The notes beneath the pieces were generated by a model that was given only the letters and a program-made list of their open reading frames with translations, was not told the origin of the DNA and ran no database searches. This document shows, piece by piece, positions 32,701 through 44,700 of a DNA stretch of 64,000 nucleotides. The stretch is from Sarcocystis neurona (lineage: Eukaryota > Apicomplexa > Conoidasida > Eucoccidiorida > Sarcocystidae): NCBI GenBank assembly GCA_000727475.1, contig KL647288.1, positions 3,963,604 through 4,027,603 on the forward strand, in the 5' to 3' direction. The translations under genes and the position numbers were made by a program. The stretch's first letter is position 1, and each line of letters starts with the position of its first letter.

Positions 32701-35700
32701 ACAATTCAGGGACTTGCGGAGACAGCAACGGCGGCTGTCGCTGCAAGGCAGCAACTGCTGTCGCTACGAGAGAGCACCAGCAGCAGCTGCAAGAGAGCAC
32801 CGACAGGAGCTGGAAGACAGTAGCGGCAGCTGGACGATAGCGGCAGCAGCAGCAGCCTGATGACAGCAGGAAGAGCAACACCGTGTAATAAAAGAACGCA
32901 GCAGCAACAGCAACAGCCACAGGACAGCAGCACCGTCGCATAGGAAGGATGACGGCAGCAGCACAAGCAAATACTAGAGAGCAACTGCAGCGACACCAGT
33001 TGCAGCAGCCACGCCCCACAACAGCAGCAACAGCCGCAGGATGGAAGCAGCAGCAGTTCTGCAAGACAGAAGAAGAAGCAGCGCCATTCGAGCAGCAGGT
33101 TAGAGGAAGAATGCAGAAGCAGCAGCAGCAGCAGCACAGCAAGACACCTCGAGACAGCAGCAGCAGCATCACCGTCAGCGAAGAGAGAGAAGGAGCGGCC
33201 GCAGTTGTCCCTGACGCAGCAGCAGGAGAGCAGCACTTAGGTGTACGCGACACAGCAACAAGAGCTTCTAGCTATTATCATTACCACTTCTCCAGCAGCA
33301 GCAGCGTCTGCATGTAGCAGCAGAGAGGGACGTCTCGGGCGCAGCAGGAGCTCTCAGCAGCAGCATTTTCGTGTGTTGCTGCAGCAGCAGCAGCAGCGTG
33401 TTTTTACGCGCCCTCCGCAGAAGCCGGGGCGGGTTTTAGCTGCCCAGCAGCGACCGAAGAGCTAGAGTCGTAGCAGGGGGAGGAAGAGCCAGAAGCCTAG
33501 CAGCTACAGAAACAAGACGTATTACTAATGGGAAGAAGCCACTGCTGTCTTTGCATCCACAGGGCAGCTGCTGCAGCAGCAGCAGCCGACTCGTTTACGG
33601 CCCCAGCTGCTCGGTATCCGGGAGAATCGGCGGCAGGAGAGAAGCAGCAGGTCTGGAGGATTCCCCCCATTGATATACATGTACATATCTATGTGTGCAC
33701 ATATGGGGAAATGGGCACGGAAAGCAGCAGGGCCATCTCATGAGACACCCGCAGACGCATGGACTTTTGAGGAAATCAGTCGGTCTCTACCTCGTCTCTC
33801 TTCCTCTCCCTCTACGCGTGTTTTCTCTTCACGTATATATCTCGGTGTATATACAAAGCAGTACGCCTCTACAGACATAGTCATACGATTACCGGGGAAG
33901 TTCAGAGAGATAGATAAGTATGTCCCTCTATAGAGGTGTATTCAGCCATTCACGTATATACGGGTATACGTATGTGCATATGTATACAGCCACTGTGTGC
34001 TTCCATCTCATACAGATATATGAGCGTATAAGCTTTCTCATACACAGAGACAAAGAGACGTGCGTGTATGCATACGCATGTATATATGTATGTGCTTCGT
34101 CATATATGTAGAGACAGAGAAACGTATATGTGCATATACGTATATGCTTCGTCATACAGACAGACAGAGAAACGTCTCTCTCTGTGTCTGCATATCTGTA
34201 TGTATATAGAGGAGACCGTAAAGGTAGGGGCCTGCATGTACACGCGGTGCAGAGGCTACGTTGAGGAGAAGTCGCCGTAGCTCTGTGTTGAGCGTCTATA
34301 TGTGAAGGTGTGGAAGCCAGCCTTACGCAGGTGAAGCTCTGGTGGAGTGCTTGAGAAGCGCTGACTCATGCTGCAGGCAGCTTCATATGGTTGAGGAATG
34401 GTAGCACCCGATACACGCGCGCATATACGCGCCCCACACACACGTGAGTGCGCTGTGCGTTTAAACTGCATGCGTTCACATGTATCTGTACGTACGCACA
34501 CGTGGATATTTGTCCACAATATGTTTATATATACATAGACATATGCATCTGCATGTCTCTATATACATACGCTTGTGTGTGTATACTATATACACATGTG
34601 TAGGCGTCTGCAATGCATATATACGTAGACGCGTGCGTGTGCATGCCTGTGTACAAACGTCTGTGTATATATGTATTTATATATTCACGTCCTGGCGTCT
34701 ACAGTACATGTATAAAGACGTAGGAGCCTATATACATGCGTGTCTGCGTACAGATATAGATATGTAAATATATATATATACACACAGCACACGTATATGT
34801 AGATGTATTCGTCTACATGTGTATAGCTACGCACGCGTATACATATATATACACACATGTGTAGGCGTCTACATGTATACATAGGTGTATGTGTCTGCCT
34901 GCTTGTATGCATGCGCATGTATGTACGTATGTATACACATATATGTGCGTCCGCAACAGATATATCCCGTATCAGCACGTGCACAAGTATACGTGTGTAT
35001 CCAGAGACGCCTCTACCGTATATGGCAACGTCTCTGTGCGTATATATATATGCATATATATGTATATGTATATGTATATATGTATGTATACATACACACC
35101 TCTATATACGTATGTGTATGTATGTATATGTTTCCACCACTTATATACGCATAAATGCGATGGCGTATAGACGTATAAAACCTACATGTACGTATGCTAA
35201 TACGTGCATATACATGCGTATATACGTATACACACATGTCTGTATATATACATAGATGTATATGTCTGTATGTACGTATTGATGTAGAAAGTGAGACACT
35301 CCTTGAAGGACGCTGTGTACATATTCCGCTACACCTCGTTTACACGTGCGCACACAGACATGTGAAGAGGCACGCGGCAGCACGCAGCAGTCCAGACGCG
35401 TATATTTGTGGCCTCGAGCAGTGGAATAGAGCAGGAGAAAATGAGATCAACAGAGAGACAGAGAACTCCGCGCTATATACGTGTACCTCTACCTATACAC
35501 ATGTGTATAGGTGTGTGCATGTGTACTGCGCACTGCAGCGAAGGCGCGCAGCGTTGACGGTTGCTGCGTGTGATGCGGACGGACGGAGCCATATATGTGT
35601 CCATGTGTGAACACATGTGTATACGTATGGAGGGGAAGAAGTGTCGACGGCCAGTGGCGGCTCCCACATTTCGCACATGTGCTGCTGCTGCGCATTTGTT

Positions 35701-38700
35701 GGGTGCAGGTTCCGCACGCCAGAAATCGCGTCGCTGGTCGACACGCTCGACGGTAAAACGCTCTTTTTCTTACATGCGGGGCTGCTTTTGTGGACGCCCC
35801 CGTGCCGCAGCCAGCTGCTGCTGCTGTGGCAACTATTACGAAGTGGTGCGAGTCGGAGGAACTGCTGCTGCTGCGCCGTTCTGCTGCTGCGCCGTTCTGC
35901 TGCTGCTGCTTGGGCGACTGCGCTACGGACTGTGTTTCTATCTGCTGCGGTGGCTTCCCCCGCAGGTGTTGCTGCTCCGGATTGCTGCTGCCGCTTCTTC
36001 TGTGTTCTGCTGGGCTGGGGCTGCGCGCGCTACTGCTGCTGCTCCTGGTTCCGCACATCTCCTTCTGCTGCCACTGCACGGTACTGCGCCCTGTGGCCGA
36101 TGCCCTGCCCGCTACACGTGTCGCTGCTGCACGCGCGCCTCGCACGCCCTGCTACTGCTGCCGTGCTCCTCGTCTCCCCGCCGATGCAGCTGCTGCGACT
36201 GTCTCCCCGCTCTCTGCGTGAAGCACGGCTGCTGCTGCCGCCAACTGCGCGTGCCGCCGCTGGAGGACCCTCAGCCTCTGACTTCGTCTCGTTTCCGGCT
36301 CTGCTGCTTCCTCGTCTGCCGTTTCTTTTCCCCGCCTTCGCTTCTTCGTCGCGTGCGAGCCGCGGTGTCGGCGACCGTTGCTGCGGCTGTGGCGTGCGGC
36401 GCTTGCAGATTTGAAGCAGTTGCAGAAGGACTTGTTCTACCCGTTCTTTGCCGTCCTCTTCCATGAGTTCGACGAGGCCTTCCATTCTCATTTCTCGCCT
36501 GCCATCCGCGTGGCTGCAGAGCTCGACTGCCTCCAGTCTCTCGCCCACGTTGTCTCCACCCACCCGCGTAAGCCGGTGGTCCTCATGCGTCTCGTCTCCC
36601 CGTCTCTCTGCGGCCTCCGTCCTTTTCTTCTGGAGATAAACGAACCGCCGAGGCAGCCACACACGCTTCCCCCACGCGCCCGCATATATGGAGACTTCGG
36701 CCAGTGTTCTCTTTGATGGCTGCCTGCTTCGTCGAAGACCATCACACAGACACCCACTGCATGCGTCGCGCTCTGTGTCTGTCTGTGGAGGACTGACGCG
36801 CAGGCTGCTCGCGCTTCGCGCTCCTCTGCGGCCTCTGCCCTGCGTCTACGCACTGCTGCCGCTCTTCGTGAACTTCCAGCAGTTCACCTCACACGCAACA
36901 TATCCATGAATATGTTCGTGGCTACAAAGGCGTAGACGCGTGTATACACGCCATATATGTCTGGATCTACGCGAGTCAAAACCGGTCCAAAGAAGGGACG
37001 CGTGTAACTCTGTATCTACTCCAAACATGGAGAGATACATACGTACTCGTGTAGGCACACATATGTGTACATCTGTGCGGGTAAATATATATACAACTGT
37101 GCGCATCTGTATGTGTCTGCCGCGTACTAGCATACACACGTGTATATCTCTATATATACGCGCACGGATACGCACACTTTTGCGAGAGAATTCTATATAC
37201 ACGTTTCAAGCATGTACATCTGTATATACCTACTGCACACGTATATACGTATGCGTACACACGCATATATGTTGGGGAATCATGTACACACGTTAGGCAT
37301 GAATACCGGTGTACGCTTGCTGCACATACATACACATGTATATACGTATACGCATATAGTGGGGGTAAACGTGCACGTCTGCGTGTGTGTATATATACTG
37401 CTGCGTGGACGTACATGCGTACACGTAGAGGAAATCTTCATCAAGTGCCTATTTATACGTCTCTCTCTCTCTGCACCTCCGTCCTTCCTGAACACGCTTC
37501 ATACAGCACTTCTTCGGTACTCGCTTCTGGAGTAGGTTCGTCCACAGACGTGTATATACTGTTTTCCGACATGTACATATACATGTATATATGTGTGTAG
37601 TCCTCCTGCGTGTATATATATATATATATAGGTAGATATAGATATATATACGTACGGATAGTAGAAGTGTCAGGTTTGCGCGCACACATGAGTTCACATC
37701 CGCTCTAACTGCCTTCGTAGCAGACGCACCTACACATATATCTATATATACATGTATATGCGCATTTATATGGGGGACGGAAGATAAAGAGAGAAGGGAA
37801 GGGAGAGGGGAAAGGTAGAGGGTAGAGCGGGAACGGAAGAAGACAGAGACAGGGAGACAGGAGACGAGACAAAAGCAAGGAAGAAGGAGACAGGACAAGG
37901 GGAAGAGAGACACAGGGAGACGGGAAAAGTGGGCCTGGTGTGTGTCTACGAATATATAGAGGTCCACGGTTTCTCGGGAGAGGAAAAATTCCCGGCCCGT
38001 TTCTCTTCTCCACACTGCCGTGGGCCTGCCGCATGCATGCGGGTGCATCAGTGGCCAGAGATATGCGCTAAGAATTACTTCTCTGCCTCTGCGTCCAGTC
38101 CGATACACGTAAAGTATTTCGCACAGTTGCTTTGATTCATGGTAGCTGCATCCGTTCACGCGTGTGTGCCACAGAGGCCCGGAGGCGTCAGTCTTTTCTG
38201 GTCCAAGCTAACAGCAGGCCTCGCACAGACAAGTATCCGCCCGTATCTTCTCTGTCTCTGTGTCACCTAGACGTGTGTAGGTACGGCTTCCAGCTGCTTC
38301 GTTTGTGTGGTATCTCTTGCTACAGCTACTCGTGTCTTCCCCCGCCGCTGCTGCATGTGCGTGAGGGGGCGCGCTGCGTCTTTGTTCTCCTGCAGTCGGC
38401 AGCGGGCGCCTGTGTCGTCCCGAGATCATTGAGCCGCTTGAAGAGGAGGCCCCGATCCTGGTGCTGCGGAACTGCAGGTACAACTCCTGCCCTTCTTCCT
38501 CGCTTCTTGTTCCTCTTTTTCTTCGTGTTCTCTGTTCCTCCGCCTCTCGTTGTGTGCCTGGAGGGGAGAAACAGAGGGGTAGGCTGCTGCTTTTACGGGG
38601 CAGCGAGCGACCCTCCGGTGCTGCTGAACCGCGTAGAGGATTCTTCCTGCAGACCAGCTGCAGTGCTGTCGCAGTCCGCAATCGCAGCTGCTGCCACCGC

Positions 38701-41700
38701 TCGGCACTGGACGACCTGCACAAGTGCTGCTGCTATGTACTGCTGCGGGTACCTGCTGCTGCTGCTTCTACGTGTTGTCGCTGCTGTTGCTGTTACCTGT
38801 CCCTGTCGCTGCTGTGGAGGAATACCGATCAACAAACTCCACTCTGGCTGCTGCTTGGCACAGGAAGACGCTGCGACCGTTTGCTGCTGCCGCTGGTGTT
38901 ACTGCGAGAGGCGAGGGTGCGTTGCTGCGGCTGCTGTTGCTGCGCCCAGCAGACGCTGTCCGAAGATGGGCCCTGTCGAGGACCGCCTGCATGCGATCTG
39001 CTGCCTGCAGCCGCCGCTGCGTCTGTGCTGCTGTGCTGCTGCTCTGGTGTGGCTGGTGAGGAACTGCTGCTGCTGCTGCTTCCCTGGCATCCGTGTTCTG
39101 CTGCTGTTCTCCGTGTCGTTTTGCTCGTGCGGGTGCTTCTCTCGTAGTGTGGGTACTGGTGCTGCTCCTGCTGCTCTGTTGCGTTGTGCTGCTGTTCTGC
39201 TGCTGCCCTGCGGCTGCGATGTGCTGTTGCTGCTCCCTCTCTGGTGTACTGGTGTCGCGGCTCCCGCTGCTGCGTTGTGCAGTTGCTGCTGCTTCCTGGA
39301 CTCGGGTCCCGCTGCTGCTCCTGCTCTTCCTGCGCGGACTGCCGTCGTCCTGCCCCACTGCAGCTCCTGCTGCTGCGACGGTCGGAGGCTGCAGCTGCTG
39401 CGTCTGCTGTGGGGTGCTGCTGCGTCTGCTGTGGGGTGCTGCTGCGACTGCTGTGGAGTGCTGCTGCGATTGCTGTGGGGTGCTGCTGGGACTGACGGAC
39501 GTGCAGGCACCCGGTGGCAGAGACGCTGCTGGAGCACTTCGTCCCGAACGATGTCGTCTTGAACGGGCACAGCAGCAGCAGGACGGCTGAGAAGCAGCAG
39601 CAGCAGCAGGAACGCCGGTCCACGATGCTCCTGACAGGGCCGAACATGGGAGGGAAGAGCACGTTGCTGCGACAGACATGTCTGTGTGTGATGCTCGCGC
39701 AGATTGGCTGCTTCGTCCCTGGTACGTCAGCTGTCCTCGCCAGAAATTTTTCTTTTTATCCGTCGCATCTTACCGCTCACGTTCTTCATACGTCGCGCCC
39801 GCTTGCGCCTCTCTCAGTCCCTCGCGCGCGCGTGTGCGGCTTCACATACATATGTACGTATGTCTTGTAGCCTGTTCTCCTCGAGATGCGTGCTTCTTCA
39901 CATATATATACATATACGTGTGAACACGTAGAAGCACATCTACACATAAATATATATATATATATATATATACATGTACATCGGTACACGGAGGTCTACT
40001 TGGTGTAGAGACCACACGCTGCGTCGCAGATGTTGTTGTTGCACAAGGGGGAGAGAGTGACAGGAAGGGGGGAAGGGGCGCTCGCCTTTGAGCTGCTGCA
40101 GCCACTTGCGGACGCACGTAGAAGAGTTTTGATGATGATTACCTCGAGAGCACTGGCCGTGGACGCACTGCTGCGTGCCCCTGTTGATGAGGAAGTCTTT
40201 TTTCTTGTGAAGAAGAAGAAATTTGCACAGCAGGAAACGCGTCCAACGAAGAGGAAAGACGCGACAGCAGCCCAGAACGGATAGTCTCGGCATATGGCTG
40301 CTCCACGTCCACTCGGACACATGTGTATGCATTTATTTATATCCGTATACATGTATATATTAATGTTCGCAAAAGAGGCGGCACACACATATATATATTT
40401 ATATCTCCAGAGACCTCTTCGAAAAAAGTGCGGGACACACATATACATATATGTACAGGTGCACGCAGGTATGTTGAAAGTGCTACGTATATACATATAT
40501 ATATATATATATAGATGAGTGCGTAGGTGGCACTCATCTTAAAGATGCGGCGCCGGGTGGGAGGGGAAGGAGATTTGACTGGCTGACTTCCGTTTCTTCG
40601 CTTCCTTCATTTTCTTCGCTGTCTTCTTCTGCGGTGCGTCGGCTGCGTCGTGCACCTTCCTCCGTAGACAAGTCGAACCACCCTAAAACTTCCACGTGTA
40701 TATCTGTTCGCACAGTCGCAGACAGAGACGTCACCGTCTACAAATTTAGGAGGTCAAGGCACGTGTCGTTGCGTCAGAGATGTGCCTTTACATGCCGCAT
40801 GCAGACGGCGGGAGAGCTACCCAGCGCTGCACGTTTTCCAAGAAGAAGAGGCTGCCTTGCGCGCGTGTTCTGGTAGCCGAATGGCTGCGGTACGGACACG
40901 GGTGTGTCTGCGTTTCCAGCGTCATATACGCGCCGGTTTATACGCAGCAGGAAGAGTGCCTTGACGTGTCTACACGGGTAGCTGTCTGCAGAAATGTGTA
41001 GGGGTATGTGTGTGTATACAGGATGACTGTGTGCGCCCATGCATGCAGAGACACGTATACATACATGAGTAGTACACATCTGTATGTATATGTGTCTGTT
41101 CCTCTCTCTATATGTGTAGGTGGCTGGTTGGTAAACAGTGATATAAGTGCGAAGATCAGGCGGAAGAAAAGTCGATTTTAAATGTAGAGCAGCAGAACGG
41201 TGAACAAAGGACGCCTCTGGCGAGGAAGCGATACGTCGGCGTGGAGCGGTATATGTTATATATCGTAGTACTGTTTGTCGATATCGATAACTATTGATTT
41301 TGCAATACTAGGAACAATAGACGTCTGCCACGTTTCCCCCCCCCCCCCCTCGTCCTTCATCCTGCTGCTGCTGCGTCTGTCGCGACCCGTCCTGTCAGCG
41401 TCTGTGCTGCTGCTGCTTGTTTTGCTGCTCTTGCTATCGAGCTGCCGACGCGCTCCTGATGAGAAACCTGCTGCTGCTCCTGCTGCAGTCGGTTTGCTGC
41501 TGCTGCTGCTCCCGTGCGCTCTGCTGCTGGCGCTGGGGAGTCCTCCAACTGCTGAAGACTGCTGCTGCTGCTCTGTCGTGCGTCGCGTTGTCGCTCTTTC
41601 TGCCGCTGCAGCGGGTGCATGCGCACTAACTCCCGTAGACAAAATTTTCACCCGGCTAGGCGCAGAGGACTCTATCTTGCAAGGCGCCAGCACCTTCCTG

Positions 41701-44700
41701 GTGGAAGTTCGAGACGTTGCCAATCTTCTGCGGCATGTACGTCTGACAAATAGGCGGGGAAAGTGCCGAAAGTATAGGAGAAAATTCTTTTGACTACTCC
41801 GACCCCTCTCTCGACGCTCAACCAGTAGACCCATCTATCTGTACTTGCCGGTCCCACACTTCTCCAACTGTGTGACCCTCTCTCTGTTTATATATATATA
41901 TATTTGTATAAATGTTATGTATTTATATGTAATGTTACTGTCTATACCTGTAGGATGCATGCGTTGTTATCGACCTGATACTCCAACTGATGGAGAAGTT
42001 AAAATTATCGCAGGGAAGCTCTCACGTGAAGAATACATATATATACGCCTACGGTTGTGTGTGTCGGTCTACTGGCCTATCTATTCGTATACGTAATCAC
42101 TAATAGATCCTGAATACCCACTTGTATATCTACGTCTCTGTATATTATAAATATGTATGTATGTGTACATTATATATACGTATGTGTCTTTATATTATGT
42201 CTGAATGTATATATATATATGTATCTGTGTGTGTATATATTATATATATATGTACATAATATAAATATACATATATATATATATGTGTCAGTGTGTGCAT
42301 ATTATATATATGTATATGTATACTTATATCTATTTAGGTGTATAATATGAGAATATATATATATATATACGTTCATCTGTATGTATGTGCATATTTTATA
42401 TATATATATATATGTATGCAGATCTCTATGTATGTGTATAATATATATGTAGGATAATGTGATGAATTTTGAGTGACGCCTCATAAAAGGTAAGAAGCGG
42501 TGTATGCGTCGTGTATGTAGATGTGCATGCATCTCCCCGGATCGTGGCCGTCGCTGTTCAGGAGCCGTCACTCTTCAATGTTTGCGGTTTGAACCCGTAC
42601 CCCATTGGCTGCGAGTTTTTACAAAAAAGTCTATGTGTGTATATATATGTGTGTATATATATGTGTGTATATATATCTGTCTAGCTATCTATCTATGTAT
42701 ATCTGTTTATATCAGTATCTATCTCTCTATCTTTATATATATATGTATATATCTGTCTATCTAGCTATCTACATATATATATATATACACATGTTTGTAT
42801 ATCTGTCTATCCAGCTACCTACCTATACCTACATATATGTATATATATATGAATCCCCCACCTAGATATCTACCTATATATATATATTAAATGTGTAACG
42901 AGATGTACGTATATATATATATATATGATACAGGGACGACATCCTTGATGTGAGCCAGTGTGCACGCTGCAGCAAAGATTTATGTCGTGAAGGATCAATC
43001 ACACGTGTCCACGCTATCCACATCTACAATAAATATGTCGATAAGAAAGTCCACTTTTTGTTCAGCGGCTATGCGTACATATATATATGTATGTGTATGT
43101 GTCGCCGTGTTGGGGTACCAGCGCAGAGATGGACAGATAGTCCTTCGACTGTCGAAAAGTCAGGGGGAAATTGCTCGCTGCCCTGTCTACGTGGACGTGT
43201 GTATCAGTGGAGGTTGAGAGAAACGCACAGAAAGGGACCAAGAGAACAAGTTACCCCCACGCACATATGGAGACAGATGGCTGTAGGTAGCCGTACAGAG
43301 AAAAAAAGGGAGAATCTGCGGATATTTGAAGAGGGGCACAGAGAGAGAGACAGAGACAGGAAGAGAGCAGCAGGTTCGCTGCAGGGGAGCGGAGCGGCTG
43401 GAGCAGCGGCAGCAGCAGCGGCAGCAGCAGCGGCAGCGGCAGGGAGGCGGCGGTGCGGAGGGGCAAGACGAGCAGCAGCGGCGGCGGTGTCGTACGTTAG
43501 CAGCAGATAGTCGTTCACGCAGACCGACGACTTGGAGGAGAGCAGCGGCAGCAGTCCTGATAGCAGCAACATGTCACGCGTGTCACAGCAGCAACAGCAG
43601 CAGCAAAGGCAGAAATACCAGCAGCTGACGCAGCCACAGTAGCAGAAGCACCAGCAGCACATCGAAGCTTCAGCGACAGCGGCAGCACTGCCTGTCGCCG
43701 CAGCAGCTGCAGCAGCCGTTTTTGTGACAGCAGCAGCAGGGGCGTGCACGTGCGTCTGTTGCATGCGCAGGGCACCCGGTACTCTCTGGCCGTCATCGAT
43801 GAATTGGGCAGAGGCACTTCTACTTTCGACGGAACGGCTATCGCCTTGGCCACCGTGGAATATATTACTGAAGTGCTACAGGTACGTGCTACAAGCTTGC
43901 TGCTACCGCTGTTGCTGCGGGGGTCTGCAGCTAATCCCGCTGTTCCTATCGGTACTGCTGCTTTTGCTGTTGCTACTGCCGCCGCTATTACTGCTCCTGC
44001 TGCTTCAGTTGCGGCTGCTACTGCTGTTTCTGCTGCTGTTGGTATCGCTATTGCTGTTGCTGTTGGTATCGCTGCTGCCGTTGCTGCTGCTGTTGCTATC
44101 GCCACGGCTGCTGTTGCTGCTGCTGTTGCTGCTGCTGTTGCTATCGCTACTGCTGCTGTTGCCGCTGCTGTCGCTGTCGGTACTGCTGCTGCTGCTGCTG
44201 CTTGTGTTGCGGCTGCTGCTGCTGCTTGTGTTGCGGCTGCTGCCGCTGTTGCTGCGACTGCGTGATCTCCAGCTGATACTGCTGCCGTTTCTTTCGCTAC
44301 CACTGGTGCTGCCGTTGGTACCGGTACTGCTGCTACTGTTGCGGGTTTTACTGCTGCTGTGGCTCTTGCTGCTGCTGCGTTGATTCTCGTGTTACAACTG
44401 CTGCGCGCCTGTCCTGCTGCTGCTGCTACGCGGTTCTTCGGCCTGGTCCACCTGCTGCCATTCCTGCTACTGCTGCCGCATGCTTCTACTGCTCCCCACT
44501 GCGAGTGCTGCTCCGGGCCCCGTCTCTTCCTGCAGCTCCTTTGGCTTCGCTGTTCCTGGTCCATCTGCTGCTGCTTCTCTTTCGCTGCGTCTGTCGCCAC
44601 TCGGCTGCTGCCACTTTTTTCGTTTTTAAACGTTCGTGCCACATTGCTGCGCCAGGGGCTGCGTCTTCCTGCTGGAGCCAGTGCTACAACTGCTGCTGCT

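Noticed and set aside
35561..36466. 301-codon Cys/Leu-rich plus-strand ORF
   Set aside because: Covers the 44-nt MSH6 exon 6 and intron 6 in the wrong frame; CTG triplets only.
38768..39679. 303-codon minus-strand ORF (and companions of 277 and 223 codons)
   Set aside because: Antisense of CTG triplets in MSH6 intron 8 and exon 9; Ser/Gln/Arg runs in three frames at once, no start context, and the plus strand carries Walker A here.
42541..42600. tRNA-like T-arm (GCGGTTTGAACCCGT)
   Set aside because: The T-stem and loop can be drawn, but the loop lacks the usual C56, there is no matching 5' acceptor strand, and no anticodon arm fits.
43515..44642. 375-codon minus-strand ORF
   Set aside because: Antisense shadow of intronic triplets around the MSH6 Walker B exon; Ala/Thr-only composition.
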